Part shown: one piece after another, positions 25,501-34,892 of the stretch
Layout of the letters: each line of letters opens with the position of its first letter
Position numbering within the stretch: position 1 is the first letter of the stretch
DNA from: Phoronis australis
Taxonomy: Eukaryota; Phoronida; Phoronidae
Assembly (NCBI GenBank): GCA_002633005.1
Contig: NMRA01000273.1
Coordinates: 518,526-565,581 of the forward strand
Direction: 5' to 3'
Length of the DNA stretch: 47,056 nt
Position numbers and translations under genes: made by a program
Notes under the pieces: generated by a model
What the model was told of the DNA's origin: nothing
What the model saw: the letters and a program-made list of their open reading frames with translations, nothing else
Database searches by the model: none

Positions 25501-28500
25501 AAACCTTTATGAAGATTTTTGTAGTTGGGAATGGAACCATTTATAAATTTTGAACTCTCAAGTGAACCCTTAGTCGAAGGGAATTAGATCAGAAAAGACA
25601 CTCTTTTAGAAGCAAAGCGGTCGTGAAAGTCGCCCACCCAAGTGGTACATCCTGTACAGTCCCCTCAGCAGCTGAACTCACAGGATAACACCTCCATCAA
25701 CAGCTTAAAACACAGCTTCTAGAATCCCTCGAGAAATACTCGGGGATGAGAATCAAATGCAAATTCAATTGATTTTTGTTCCCTCAATAACATGGTTATT
25801 ACAAGCTTTCTAAGTGTTCCCGGTGTTGAAGGTTGGATTCTTATTATTCGAAGTGGACTACAGTGGACTGTGTCTAAACTATGTGAAATTCAGATTAGAT
25901 AAACATTATCTACACTTACAACTTTGTGATCAACTCCACCCAACTGCCCACTATGTTTGAAGCTAACAGCGTGCCAGCATGCTAGAAGCAATATAGCAAA
26001 AAAAGGATTTTTTGATGGAAAATCAATACACACCACTGTGGTAATGGTAATTGTTCAACTCATAGTCTACTGCGTTGTTATGTAGTAACTGATGACATTA
26101 AAAAGCCAGTTAGTTAAGGCTAATTAGTCTCACTTGCAACAGCTATAGCAAACAGTTCTTTCAGCTCAACACATGTTCAAGTAATTCAGCTGAGCTTCCA
26201 TAACATGGCAAATAAGGTGGTGCAGGATGTTGTTTTCTGATTCCACTTCAATGTTGTATTATTTTCCCACAACACACAGGATTTTCAAAGCCTAATTTGA
26301 TAAGATCCTCCCAAAGCACAATACAATACATCAAATCTGTCAGATAAATACAGTAATACCATTCATAACATGGATAGTCCATTGATGTACCACAGAGATA
26401 AGTATAAGCAGACCAGGGCAGATACTAAACTTGACACAAGAATCTATACCAAGCAGGAAGACCACATCATCGTGAGCATTCAGTTTGTGTCCACCAGGTG
26501 TATTTACCACTAGCTCACTGTTATGCGTCCTAACACACAATATGAGACCCAGGACTCCAAACTTACTTATTTCTACCACAACATGATAAACATGAATGAA
26601 AGTCGACTAAATTCATCAAAAATTCTGGATAATTTAAATTTGTGGCAACTATTACATCCTTGAAATTGCCATACAGTTTTGCTTACTGGTCATAATAATA
26701 TTAATAATATCAATTAATATCAATATATCACCTCGATACAGTGACAAATAGTGTTGTGCACCAGTTCACAGCAAGGGCATCAAAGTGTGTAATACTAGAA
26801 GAGAATAGAAACAAAAAAAAAACTATGTGCCTCGGAAACTTTAAGTATAGCTGATTTAATGTCACACTAAAACAGATTATAGATGAATTGGTATTGCATG
26901 TCAGCATCATGAAAGTGTCGGTATCGAATTAGCATTATCCATAAGTTGTCATTATCTAGTCATACCCAATCCCACTCACACCAAAACTTAGTCTCATACC
27001 CAATTCTAGTCATACCCAATTCTAGCCATGCCCAACCCTAGCCATACCTAAACCTGTCATACCCAATTCTAGTCATATCCAATCCTAGTCATACCAAACA
27101 TAGTCATAACCAATCCTAGTCATACAAAATCTTAGCCATAACCAACCCTAGTCATAACCAAGCCTAGTCATACCCAAGCCAAGCCGTACCCAACCATAGT
27201 CATCATGAAAAAGTTGACATTTCACGACAACTGACATGTATCTCATCTGCTTGACTCAACCAAGATTTAATTCACACACAACCTTGCAGAGTGCAAGAAG
27301 GACGTTTTTGCNATAATTTAAATTTGTGGCAACTATTACATCCTTGAAATTGCCATACAGTTTTGCTTACTGGTCATAATAATATTAATAATATCAATTA
27401 ATATCAATATATCACCTCGATGCAGTGACAAATAGTGTTGTGCACCAGTTCACAGCAAGGGCATCAAAGTGTGTAATACTAGAAGAAAATAGAAACAAAA
27501 AAAAACTATGTGCCTTGGAAACTTAAAGTATAGCTGATTTAATGTCACACTAAAACAGATTATAGATGAATTGGTATTGCATGTCAGCATCATGAAAGTG
27601 TCGGTATCGAATTAGCATTATCCATAAGTTGTCATTATCTAGTCATACCCAATCCCAGTCACACCAAAACTTAGTCTCATACCCAATTCTAGTCATACCC
27701 AATTCTAGCCATGCCCAACCCTAGCCATACCTAAACCTGTCATACCCAATTCTAGTCATACCCAATCCTAGTCATACCAAACATAGTCATAACCAATCCT
27801 AGTCATACAAAATCTTAGCCATAACCAACCCTAGTCATAACCAAGCCTAGTCATACCCAAGCCAAGCCGTACCCAACCATAGTCATCATGAAAAAGTTGA
27901 CATTTCACGACAACTGACATGTATCTCATCTGCTTGACTCAACCAAGATTTAATTCACACACAACCTTGCAGAGTGCAAGAAGGACGTTTTTGCAACTTG
28001 ACCATCACTGACCACTGGGCCAGGCGCAGGTGTAGAGGGGGTACAACAGGACTCCTTGTCCAGTCACTTTTACAATAGCTGCAGAAATGGAGAATTACAA
28101 CCACCCACCATGCTTATCACCTGTCAGACCGCCCACTACGTTTTTTCCTTGTCAGACCCCTACCAAAATCCTGGATACGCAATTGTGAGGTGCATCTTAA
28201 TGTACTAAAATGAAATACATATTACAATGCATATCAGTCACCTAGATCATTCTTTGGTGTAAGTCAACTTGTTCACTGACCTGTGGGGTGTGTCTTGGTT
28301 AAGATCTGTGGAGGAGGAAGGCCATTTTCTGGCACTCTGACGAGACTTTGGTGTCAGCTTAGGTGATGGTGGGTGACTACGATGACTGGATGAGAAGTCA
28401 GGGGTGGCTGCGCGGGGGGACACATCTGTTCTGGTGGGCACATTTGCACGTCGAGGAGTGTTCTTCACATGTGGTTTATTCGGTAATGTATTACTAGCTG

Positions 28501-31500
28501 AAAGAGAAACGCTCTTCTTTAGTAAAAAATTGATGTAATATACGACATTATTTATTTGAAATGGTAACTATGTACATTTTACAAAATGAATGGAAGCCCT
28601 ACAGTTCTCGTCACTTTCCCCTGATCGCTGGCCATTGACAATATACACAAATTTTGACATTAACTTTTTATAGAGATATTATCCCAATACTTAATAAATT
28701 AACTGCACAATTTCAGTCCATTCATCTGTTTTCGATGACAAAAAGCAAAGCTTAAAATCTTGCAAATGACCTGATATTTGACTATGCCCTAATAATCGAA
28801 TATTAGGCCATGGTCTGTTATCAGGGAACATAAGAATTTTATTACAAAAATTTTATTGCACATAAAGTGTTCAATCACGTCAACCCCCTCCGTGACTACA
28901 ATGCACACTGTGTGCACTTGTGAAAACGACATTGACAGCATGTAGGCATAGAGCGATCTCTCAAAGATAACTGATTACAAGCCTCATGTGAATAATGCTC
29001 ACACAGCTAAACTGAGAGCAGCTTCAATTCCTGCCGTACATGACATCCATCACACGCTAATTCGATACAATTCATCATTTTCAGTACAACATACACGTAT
29101 AAGTAATGTTCATGATAATGTCACACAGAAATGGATGAACTTTGTAAGGAATGAACATGATTCATCACGCAACCCAACTTTTGATGTGGACTTCCTAGCG
29201 TTGGATATAGGTCTCAAATTGTTTCTTAGTCAAATTGGAAATGATTTTAGGGCTTCAAAAGAAATGAAACACAATTAGAGTGTGAGACCAGAGATCTACA
29301 AGTTGATTTGTCGTGGTGTGTCATTTTATGCGCCGAGTGTGGTCCCAAGAAATAAACTATCGGACAGTTTTTCGCAAACCCAGAAATCACTTCTGATTTG
29401 AGTAAGGAACAAGTTTCATATCAGTAAGTGCTCTCAATCAAGAGTTTGCTTCCTGGACGCCACTTTAAAAGCAATCATTTTATGTAATAAACCAATTTTC
29501 TAAATTTCTAGACCATGTCTCTATTCATGAGTGTCATGCCTTCATTCCAACAAGTTAAGATTTTCACCTGGCCATACCTCTGCTCGTCTCTACAGCAGCA
29601 AGTCTGCGTAGTGCATCACTTAGCGCACTCTTCAGGCAGACTATCTCATCATCCTGTTGGGATACTTTCTTCTCCAGTGCCAGTATACGCAGGTCTACAT
29701 CATCCTGGTCAACTGAAATGATAAAATTTCAAATTCAGACGTTAACGATAAGAACATCTGATTCATAAGTTGTGAGAAATACTTAGACACGTTTTGCTAA
29801 ATTTTGTCAAGTTTGTAAGACATTTGTGGTCCTTTACCTATCATTCAAAACTATCTACAATCAGTTTACACAGCTCTCAATGGTCATTTTTCCATTACTT
29901 ATGGCCTAATGACATCAGTCACAAATGAATAGGAAGTGAATGGCATTGAGCAAGATGCTCAAATTTCAACTAGTCCAAGTCAGCTATGACCTCTAGCTAA
30001 TGTGTTCAAATTCTGCCACTATGTGGGCCATTTTCAGTTCCAACCTTGCTACATAACAATTTGCCATTTGACTTGAGCAATGATGCCAGAAATGTAATAA
30101 AACTAATACAACAACCATTCAACTGATAGGACACACAGTGTTCACATTACTGACAACGTAATTCACTTACAACAGGACACGTATGGTTAATACAATTATT
30201 TTCATTAATTTTTATCAAAAAAAACAACTAAAAAGGATCTAGATTAAGGGTACTTCCGTGAAAGGTGAACCCAGAGACATAAAACTGTGATCATATTAAC
30301 ATATCTGGTCTCACCTGATAGGCCAATGTGTCTTGTTTCAGGACCTATCCATAACTGAATTTCCTTTAACTTCCAATTTGTTTACTATCTAGGCAAATTT
30401 TTGGAGGTCAGTTAACCACATTTTTACTAGGTGAAACGAAATTTCTCCAAATATGTTGCGTTGTCATAAAATTTTTGTTTTGTTTTGTTTTGTTTCTTTG
30501 TTTGCACGTACAGGTCGTAACTCTTATTGGATCAATGTGAAATTTACACACAACATGTTTCGTAAATGCCTCGAAGCCTATTGTTTTTCATAAAAATTGA
30601 ACGAGTTTCAATTTTAAGGCTGAAGTTAAAAATTAAGATGTCCAAATCAAAGAATTCCTAGGCAAGGTTAGGTTTATGGAAATAACACCTACGCAATGGT
30701 GACTTTCTCATGGAAGGTCCATAGAAATGGGCCCTTTTCTTCAAGTCCACTCTCTTCAATAGGAGAGTAACCTAGTTTTCCATCTGCACTCCCATAAAAA
30801 TATAGTCAGGTACCCCACTTGGGGACGTACGTGTCTTTAAATATTTTAACAAAACAAGTTATTGTCCTGGAGAAATTTGTACATTTTATTTTTTTGAATA
30901 GCTCTGAAGCTCAAACTCAATATGAAAATGATATGGACATGCACACAAAAGCATGTGAGACACTAAAATTCATTTCTATCATGTGGCCTATATGGTGTGC
31001 ATTAGACCAGTTTTAACTATCCCTGTATTATCTGCACATGTCTTTTGTATGTATCTAGATCTCCTTTATAGTACACTATTGATTGACTGCAGTAACAGAT
31101 TCACAACCATCCTGTAAGAACTTTCACAGATCAACCATTCATGCAGAGGCAACGCATGTCACGGCTCATCAAATATTTCTCACAGTCCATAAGTTCACAA
31201 ATGCAGTCTTTTTAATTCTTGGCTTTCTTTCCGGACATGTTGACAAAAGCTAGGTCAAAGAGTAGGAGAACCTAATGAAGCATAGACTGAAAATAATGAG
31301 CTATTATAACATGTGGACATTTGCAGCATACAGAATCATTAATTATTGATTGAGCAGTTCTTAGCAGCTGCCATGCTGGAAAACAAAGTGGATGGCGTCT
31401 TTGTGCTGAAGTAAAACTGACTTACAAATTTACTCACAATGACAAACTTCACAATTTCCATAAAAATGAAGAATCAAATGCATACTTATTTACAGTAATT

Positions 31501-33211
31501 AACAGGTACATTGATAATGATAATGTCCTATGCGAATATCAAAAGCTGCATTCCAGTTGCGTCATAGGTAACAGAGTTATTCCAACATACTGGTACATGC
31601 CAACATTGAAAATGACTAAAATAATATGAACTAAACATAGAGGACATGGCTTCAGTACGGGTGGGAATAATTGTTCAGCACCAGGCCCTTTAGTGAGGGT
31701 TTTAAGCCATTGGAAAAAGACTAGTGACTATTGGCTCAGGACCAGGTCCTCTAGTGGGGGTTGGAAGTTACTGAAGGAAGGTTAGTAACTACTGCTCAGG
31801 ACCAGCCTGCCTCATGGGAGTTGGAAGTTGCTGGAGGAAAGTAGTCCCAACTTAGAGATTGATCCCTGAGACCACACCACAACTACAGTCCAGGCCCTAT
31901 GCACAATACCATGTTTGCAACTAAACATCGGCCAAAAACTATGCAAGATTACATAGTCCCAATGTACTTGCCATCAGTCAAACATAAACTTCTGGTTTGA
32001 CAGCTTATTACAAAATAGATGTGAGCTTGAGACTTCTGGGTATGAGAAGAACCGACAGGTTGTTCTATGTTTGAGCCCAGGCTCATGAACAGGGTTCGAC
32101 GAGCCATCCTGTCTATCTGAGAACATTTATGAACTGAGAATTTCATCACCTAGAGTTCAGGCACTCGACAGTTCCGTCACAATTTGGAAGGTGAACAAAA
32201 GAAAATAGCATGTGGCTGATGGTTCAATGCCATTTATTTAGGCCCACGCACCACTCATTGAGAGAGAGTAGCATCTAGTTAACCTTTTATTTCTTTTCAT
32301 ATCAACAACAATGACAAATTACAACAGAAATGTTCCTCCATATTTAATTAACAAATTCCTCAATAATTACAACATTTTGGCAATTGTAAATACAAAGGAT
32401 GAAAAGACATCAGAGAAGTCTAATATTTATTAATTGATAAGCTTTATGTTTTTTTTGTTTGTTTTTAATCTTCTCTCTGGGTTGTATGAATACAAGTTTG
32501 ATGCTAAATGTCGATTATTGCTGCTAGCCTGACCTGCATTGACAGACAAGTACCATAGATTGGATTTCTTTTAAACCAAGACAGAAACTCGGGCAATAGT
32601 TGGAAATGTCGGTCTCTGATATCAGTGGGTGTAACTGGTTCTCAAATCACCTAAACCAGGGACCTACCTATCCGGCTACTACTGAAACTTAAAGACTTTA
32701 CTGGAAGAAAGAACGCTCCATGCAGACCTAACCTACAATGCCTACATACTGTCATGGAAAGGCACGCTTGTTGCATTGGTTGGTCATGGGAACTGCGTAT
32801 ATCCCATGCCTTGCCCCCTGCCCTTGGGCTTGGGACAAATTGTAAAATGGCTGCCCACACTTGTCCCTTGGCCTTGCTTGCAACTTCTTCTGGCTGTTGT
32901 TAAAGTTTGCAAGGGCAAGACCTATGGTGTCACTGATATTTAGTGAGAGTGTTTGACACATGAGACCATAAACTACGATCTATGATGAGACGATTAAGTG
33001 ACCAGGTGACAGTGACTTGACTGTCTCTGACTGACTGCCTCTGCCTCTCTGCCTCTACTCTGGTCAATGACTGAGAGCGAGTGAGACTGAGAGGGTGAGT
33101 GAGACTGAAACCAACTGGGTACGAGCGAGAGAAACCCTGAAGCAACACACTACTACGCTTCAGAGTTCTTAGATATCGTACTGGTTTATAAGACTTACCT
33201 AAACCGTCCAT
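4445..33211 (-). CDS. EML-family microtubule-associated protein (21 coding exons, whole gene)
   Basis: Exons in transcript order: 33199-33211, 29578-29712, 28281-28497, 22587-22781, 19738-19763, 18811-18940, 17499-17648, 17167-17239, 16734-16835, 15969-16073, 15150-15284, 14748-14847, 14258-14415, 13217-13342, 12104-12235, 10855-11011, 9149-9246, 8571-8658, 7618-7713, 5044-5174, 4445-4573. They join without a phase clash into 2,496 nt, 831 residues. Domains: coiled-coil trimerisation segment (about 8-47), basic Ser/Pro-rich linker (50-190), HELP motif (about 196-265), then WD40 repeats forming the tandem atypical propeller to the C-terminus. The coiled coil and single HELP/propeller unit match the EML1-4 class, which binds and regulates microtubules, rather than EML5/6. 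The start MDGL parallels the EML4 start (MDGF). The frame is open upstream to an ATG at 33280, so a 23-residue extension is possible. Exon 19 exists twice (also 6574-6669), probably through haplotype duplication. The donor of exon 4 is the least certain boundary. Confidence 0.93.
5044..5174 (-). CDS. EML exon 20
   Basis: Acceptor 'tgttgtag', donor CTGAAG|GTACAT. Residues 746-789, starting GIWPENADGTDVNAC, equivalent to the EML 'GVWPEGSDGTDINA' region of the second propeller. The acceptor region is partly duplicated in the upstream intron (see 5167-5280). Confidence 0.92.
5167..5280 (-). repeat. 56-bp duplication of the exon 20 acceptor region
   Basis: 'ccatatacc' and its flank at 5167 recur at 5223 with a similar following sequence (caacaa..gcaggact..aaggt..gtta). 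The unit spans the 3' splice site and the first bases of exon 20; the second copy is diverged and lies in the intron. Confidence 0.65.
6066..6344. mobile_element. 279-bp inverted-repeat insertion (MITE-like)
   Basis: Termini AGCGGAGTTGCAAC (6066-6079) and GTTGCAACTCCGCT (6331-6344) are perfect complements and are flanked by AT on both sides. Copy B at 7384-7396 has the empty site with one AT. Internal sequence has no ORF. This is the structure of a non-autonomous DNA transposon with a possible 2-bp target duplication. Confidence 0.8.
6574..6669 (-). CDS. Second copy of EML exon 19 (copy A)
   Basis: Same 96-nt exon as 7618-7713, with intact acceptor and donor and one visible synonymous change (ACG for ACT in the DTEW motif). 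It is symmetric in phase (1-1), so including both copies would keep frame. It is most likely the alternate allele rather than a genuine extra exon. Confidence 0.6.
6755..7797. repeat. Tandem block copy B, lacking the 279-bp insertion
   Basis: Matches 5454-6753 in order along its length, ending in the shared phrase 'ccaaacattttatatcaca'. It contains the exon 19 copy used in the EML model. Confidence 0.85.
7618..7713 (-). CDS. EML exon 19
   Basis: Acceptor 'ctaaccacag', donor GTGGCCG|GTGAGT. Residues 714-746: W then SGSSCKQVFQ..LKDTEWATQNC, aligning with the EML 'WDIPNGCK...KDIDWTTYTC' segment. Confidence 0.9.
8571..8658 (-). CDS. EML exon 18
   Basis: Acceptor 'tgttcacag', donor TTTACT|GTAAGT. 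Residues 685-714, GHSSYVTHLDWSAD to NSGDYEILY, a textbook EML WD40 blade. Confidence 0.93.
9149..9246 (-). CDS. EML exon 17
   Basis: Acceptor 'aatatttcag', donor GCGTG|GTACGT. Residues 652-684, including LAVGSRDNGIYVYKVSEDGR, matching EML 'LAVGSHDNFIYLYVVSENGR'. Confidence 0.93.
9493..9565 (+). repeat. tRNA-like sequence, probably a SINE head
   Basis: Box A-like TAGCGTGATAGG (9503-9514) and a perfect box B GGTTCGAGTCC (9539-9549) are present, with a GTGGG/CCCAC T-stem and an outer 13-bp stem (12 pairs). The spacing does not close a standard 7-bp acceptor stem and the anticodon arm is poor. A tRNA-derived retroposon or pseudogene is more likely than a working tRNA. It sits in EML intron 16. 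Confidence 0.5.
10426..10547. repeat. Imperfect 122-bp palindrome
   Basis: Outer arms attaactttca (10426-10436) and tgaaagttaat (10537-10547) are exact complements. An inner pair, cccaaaagtgttatgatgac and its complement near 10490-10510, extends the hairpin. It is located in EML intron 16 and is a candidate foldback MITE. Confidence 0.75.
10855..11011 (-). CDS. EML exon 16
   Basis: Acceptor 'tttgacag', donor CCCCAG|GTGAGC. Residues 600-652: EGAHCASFHPNASVIVIGT, SGRWHAIDSSTRD, equivalent to EML 'GHCADFHPSG..GRWFVLDAETRD'. Confidence 0.93.
11302..11373. repeat. 18-bp minisatellite, four perfect copies
   Basis: TTGATCATTTATCATTGC is repeated four times head to tail. Each unit contains the palindromic core TGATCA, and similar TGAT/ATCA words flank the array from 11230 to 11420. 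Intron 15 of EML. Confidence 0.9.
11638..11876. mobile_element. 239-bp inverted-repeat element (MITE-like)
   Basis: The left end 'gacccattccaagaaaactg' is an imperfect complement of the right end 'cagtttcttgaaatgggccc'. The complementarity continues inwards (acttag..aagacaaatctta). No ORF. It is consistent with a non-autonomous transposon in EML intron 15. Confidence 0.7.
12104..12235 (-). CDS. EML exon 15
   Basis: Acceptor 'attgacag', donor GTCAAC|GTAAGT, phase 0-0. Residues 556-599, GHTDEVWGIAAHPSQHQFIT and DKHVFLWDT, the conserved EML 'GHTDELWGLATHP' blade. A decayed copy of its 5' part lies upstream. Confidence 0.94.
12154..12350 (-). repeat. 105-bp duplication of the 5' part of EML exon 15
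   Basis: Positions 12154-12258 (exon plus acceptor) are matched by about 12259-12350 in the intron. The intronic copy still reads GHTSQM but has in-frame stops, so it is a decayed exon fragment. Confidence 0.8.
13217..13342 (-). CDS. EML exon 14
   Basis: Acceptor 'atttctag', donor GTCCAG|GTAACA, phase 0-0. Residues 514-555, LPDAYGPVRTLCQGKGNMIV, matching EML 'VPDQYGTIRAVAEGKADQFLV'. Confidence 0.92.
14258..14415 (-). CDS. EML exon 13
   Basis: Acceptor 'tttctccag', donor GCAGAG|GTTTGT (weaker). Residues 461-513, with AHEGGIFALCMLKDGTIVSG and GGKDRRIVQW, the EML 'AHDGSVFTLCQMRNG..GGKDRKIILW' blade. Confidence 0.93.
14605..14822 (-). repeat. Two decayed copies of the EML exon 12 3' end
   Basis: The exon 12 segment around 14787-14822 recurs near 14696-14730 and 14611-14645, about 85-91 bp apart. 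The nearer copy still reads GDILSGHSSVNIFL before a stop. The exon end with its donor has been copied into the following intron. Confidence 0.8.
14748..14847 (-). CDS. EML exon 12
   Basis: Acceptor 'tcttctag', donor GAAGAG|GTAAGT. Residues 428-461: KHEKPKYVLCVAF, NGDVLSGDSNGNIFLW, equivalent to EML 'KYEKPKFVQCLAFLGNGDVLTGDSGG'. Confidence 0.94.
15150..15284 (-). CDS. EML exon 11
   Basis: Acceptor 'cttttttaag', donor TATGAG|GTAGGA, phase 0-0. Residues 383-427: TILVADFHP, FWTIENGCLTKKQGIYE, as in EML 'VLAVEFHP..FWTWSGNSLTRKQGIF'. Confidence 0.92.
15740..16025 (-). repeat. Triplicated 3' end and donor of EML exon 10
   Basis: The unit 'tgtaccttagtttct..' (donor side on the minus strand) occurs at about 15776, 15872 and 15963, 91-96 bp apart. 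Each copy retains GAAACTAAG|GTACAGG plus the upstream WDWAKG-like codons. The two intronic copies carry shifted frames and C/G runs. Confidence 0.88.
15969..16073 (-). CDS. EML exon 10
   Basis: Acceptor 'tactttcag', donor ACTAAG|GTACAG, phase 0-0. Residues 348-382: GQFLCAVDESNEHVLSVWDW, matching EML 'VIDDSNEHMLTVWDW'. Two further copies of its donor lie just downstream. Confidence 0.94.
16734..16835 (-). CDS. EML exon 9
   Basis: Acceptor 'ttcttccag', donor AAACTG|GTAAGT, phase 0-0. Residues 314-347: PHVRVWDSISLNTLHVIGLG, DFERAVACVGFSK, near-identical in pattern to EML4. Confidence 0.95.
17167..17239 (-). CDS. EML exon 8
   Basis: Acceptor 'tttttttcag', donor GGGAAG|GTAATA. Residues 289-313: LAVHPDKITIASGQVAGHEK, matching EML 'LAIHPDKIRIATGQIAGVDK'. 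Confidence 0.94.
17429..17550 (-). repeat. 60-bp duplication of the EML exon 7 3' end and donor
   Basis: 'ttactcacca' (a strong donor read on the minus strand) occurs at 17491 and again at 17431, with the adjacent HTQRHYTGHNDDVK codons echoed as a diverged HTLCNCMEHNGYLK copy. The outer copy lies wholly in the intron. Confidence 0.8.
17499..17648 (-). CDS. EML exon 7
   Basis: Acceptor 'ctacaccag', donor TTAAATG|GTGAGT. Residues 239-289: YGYRGRDCRHNLYLLPTGEV, IYFIASVVVLY, TQRHYTGHNDDVKC, the end of the HELP domain and first WD40 strand of EML proteins. Confidence 0.96.
17677..17740. repeat. 33-bp tandem duplication
   Basis: 'ttgacactatgtg.atgaac' occurs at 17677 and 17710. Intronic, in EML intron 6. 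Confidence 0.7.
18811..18940 (-). CDS. EML exon 6 (HELP motif)
   Basis: Acceptor 'ttcatccag', donor GAATGGGT|GTATCC. Residues 196-239: AALKMYMKGRPLHLVAPS, DELPAEKLQLEWV. This is the hydrophobic HELP signature of EMLs ('KMFMRGRPITMFIPS..ELPPEKLKLEW'). Confidence 0.95.
19738..19763 (-). CDS. EML exon 5 (26-nt microexon)
   Basis: Flanked by 'gttttattccag' and the donor GATGATG|GTGAGT. Twenty-six bases restore the phase between exons 4 and 6 and encode AKEPGYND, at the position of 'NQEGEY' in EML4. No other candidate in the 3.6-kb interval fits. Confidence 0.85.
19764..22586. other. EML intron 4
   Basis: A 2.8-kb A/T-rich intron. I see no further exon with compatible phase and no clear mobile element. 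Confidence 0.5.
22587..22781 (-). CDS. EML exon 4 (linker)
   Basis: Acceptor 'tgtgcttgcag'; the donor is taken as TCAAGAAG|GTCTTG. Residues 122-187, a Ser/Pro/Arg/Tyr-rich linker (SIYGLSNPDKAWNAPPTRY..). Other in-phase donors a few codons further on are possible. Confidence 0.75.
24305..24601. repeat. About 50-bp minisatellite, roughly six copies
   Basis: The unit centres on 'gaacccaccatggcccaggg' followed by 'tccaacta..atatggaagtgtgcag'. The repeats produce long open frames in several phases that are not genes. Confidence 0.85.
26629..27311. repeat. Tandem block copy 1
   Basis: Near-identical to 27313-27994, with an 'n' at 27312 between them. Differences are single bases and a homopolymer length. 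It includes a degenerate 16-17-bp 'tagtcatacccaatcc' minisatellite (about 26955-27205). Confidence 0.88.
27313..27994. repeat. Tandem block copy 2
   Basis: Second copy of the preceding 683-bp block, with the same minisatellite at about 27640-27890. Most likely the other haplotype. Confidence 0.88.
28281..28497 (-). CDS. EML exon 3 (linker)
   Basis: Acceptor 'tctctttcag', donor CCCCACAG|GTCAGT. Residues 50-122, basic and Ser/Pro/Thr-rich (KNTPRRANVPTRTDVSPRAA, HPPSPKLTPKSRQSARKWP). In EML proteins this disordered basic segment contributes to microtubule binding and is phosphorylated; here that is inferred from composition. Confidence 0.85.
29578..29712 (-). CDS. EML exon 2 (coiled coil)
   Basis: Acceptor 'tttatcatttcag', donor AGCAGAG|GTATGG. 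Residues 5-49: LRILALEKKVSQQDDEIVCL, KSALSDALRRLAAVE. It matches the EML4 trimerisation helix 'DRLSALESRVQQQEDEITVLK'. Confidence 0.93.
29713..33198. other. EML intron 1
   Basis: A 3.5-kb first intron. It contains a TTTTG-type run near 30475, a 62-bp three-copy repeat (31670-31855) and a CTCTGACTG-rich simple region at 33015-33110. No exon is supported. Confidence 0.5.
31670..31855. repeat. About 62-bp minisatellite, three diverged copies
   Basis: The phrase 'gctcaggaccagg..ctagtgggggttggaagtt' recurs three times with substitutions. Located in EML intron 1. Confidence 0.7.
33199..33211 (-). CDS. EML exon 1 (coding part)
   Basis: ATG at 33211-33209 encodes MDGL then one base, followed by donor TTTAG|GTAAGTC. 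It joins in phase to exon 2. MDGL resembles the EML4 N-terminus. An in-frame ATG further upstream (33280) is not preferred because the extension has no recognisable counterpart. Confidence 0.85.
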
Positions 33212-33350
33212 ATTCAGAGGATTAACATGGAATTTTCGACCACAAACAATGGCACACCTCTGTAAACATGCACTTAACAAGCAGCGACACCTGGCGTGCG
33301 TTCAATAATGCTATGCCCTAAGCTAGGACTTAGCTAAAATCTAGCATAGG

Positions 33351-33358
33351 TCACGTGA
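33351..33358. promoter_or_regulatory. E-box TCACGTGA upstream of EML
   Basis: A palindromic CACGTG E-box of USF/TFE type lies 140 bp upstream of the EML start codon, in the expected promoter region. A single motif can occur by chance. Confidence 0.35.
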
Positions 33359-34305
33359 TTTTATTCGGAACACACGATAATATCTCACGTAATCTCACGA
33401 ATTCTTACTTTGTAGCGAGGTCCTAGCGTTACTGAACGGGAGGCTAATGTTCATATATGCGAGACATCTGGTGGTGATGCTGTGCGTGAACTTGGAATTC
33501 TGCTTAATTAATCTCAAGATCGCGTTTACGTCAACTTGCAATGCATTAGGAAACTTGGCAAGTTCATTCAAATAATCACGTTCGCGTTGATGAAAAATGC
33601 ACTACATAAAAATACATGTTAATGAAACACTAAATTTTAATCAACCCCTTTTCAATTATTAGTAACCTTATTTCCCAAATGACAATTATTGATTTAACCA
33701 TTCACATATTCCTCCCATTCTGTGACACAAGTTACGGTAAAGGAGAAATGTGTGATCATGAAGCCAATAATTATAAAAAATACACCTGATTGTCGTAATG
33801 AATATTCAATTTCAAGTTCACGAATAGGCCTACGCGATCTTGAAAGTAAGAAGTGTTCCAAGTTCACACACAGCAGTGACTCGGAGATTTCACTGACATC
33901 CACGACGGTCAACCCGATACAGCACAAGAAATGCTCCGTGATGTCAAAAGCGTAAACCTTTTTGTAGAGGAATTGTAACGCTTAGACATTATTAGAAAAC
34001 CCTTCAGCTGTAGTTTTCTGTTGTTAAACGAACCTTTTCGAGCTCCCACAGTGAATCCTAAGTTTGTGCCGGGGCAATCGATGCGCGGGAAAATGCACCT
34101 TCATTTCGGTCCGTTGGTCGTAAAAAAGTTACCTGTATTAGGAGCACGTCCGGTAGGAAGGAATATATTATTGGGGGACACAAAATCATTCCATTTTGTC
34201 AAAGTTTTGACCCCCTACAATGTCTCGAATTTCGGATTCTTGTTCCCTATTAGTCACGACATCACTTCCATCCTCTGGCCCGCCCCCGCCCTGTCGTCTC
34301 CAATT

Positions 34306-34456
34306 NNNNNNNNNNNNNNNNNNNNNNNNNNNNNNNNNNNNNNNNNNNNNNNNNNNNNNNNNNNNNNNNNNNNNNNNNNNNNNNNNNNNNNNNNNNNNNN
34401 NNNNNNNNNNNNNNNNNNNNNNNNNNNNNNNNNNNNNNNNNNNNNNNNNNNNNNNN
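34306..34456. other. Assembly gap (151 N)
   Basis: Unknown bases. Frames running through this gap are not interpretable. Confidence 0.99.
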
Positions 34457-34883
34457 ACCAGAAACTTTGTTACCTTTTGAAACAACAAAAAATCGCGCTT
34501 TATATCTGATCACGTTACTCAGTAACGCGTTTAGGATAGGGTTTAGGGGATATCACCTTGGAATTGAGCAGTCAATCAGAACATTGTCTCTGAAATTTCA
34601 CCAAATGGACTCTGAGTGAAAATGAGACCGCATCACCACTTTTTAGACGCGGTTATTTCAGATTTGGCATATACAACGCGTTACTCACGTGGTTGGGGGT
34701 CTAATCAGTGCTGGAGATTAATTAGAATTTCAGCTTGGATCGAAGTCAATTTCTGACAAGATTAACTTTCAATTATCAAAAATCTTCCTGTCGATTTTCG
34801 TATAAACATTAACTCAGAAACCAATAAGCCTTGCAGGTTACAAGAAGCACGTGCGGGCCCGGGCCACTTCTTAGTAGCATAAA

Positions 34884-34892
34884 TATAAAAGG
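34884..34892 (+). promoter_or_regulatory. TATA-box-like TATAAAAGG
   Basis: A consensus TATA element on the plus strand, 0.73 kb before the STIP1-like start codon. It could mark an upstream or alternative promoter; no first exon could be assigned to it. Confidence 0.25.

Larger units (their letters stand above)
22782..28280. other. EML intron 3
   Basis: A 5.5-kb intron with no supported exon. It holds a 50-bp minisatellite (24305-24601) and the duplicated block at 26629-27994, including a 'tagtcatacccaat' array. Confidence 0.5.

Noticed and set aside
28988-29278. 96-codon plus-strand ORF in EML intron 2
   Set aside because: No splice context, domain or start context; possible repeat remnant, not enough to call.
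32930-33280. 116-codon minus-strand ORF at the EML 5' end
   Set aside because: Only MDGL plus one base is used before a perfect donor. The downstream codons are intron.
34021-34513. ORFs spanning the N gap
   Set aside because: Most of each frame is unknown sequence; the rest shows no domain.
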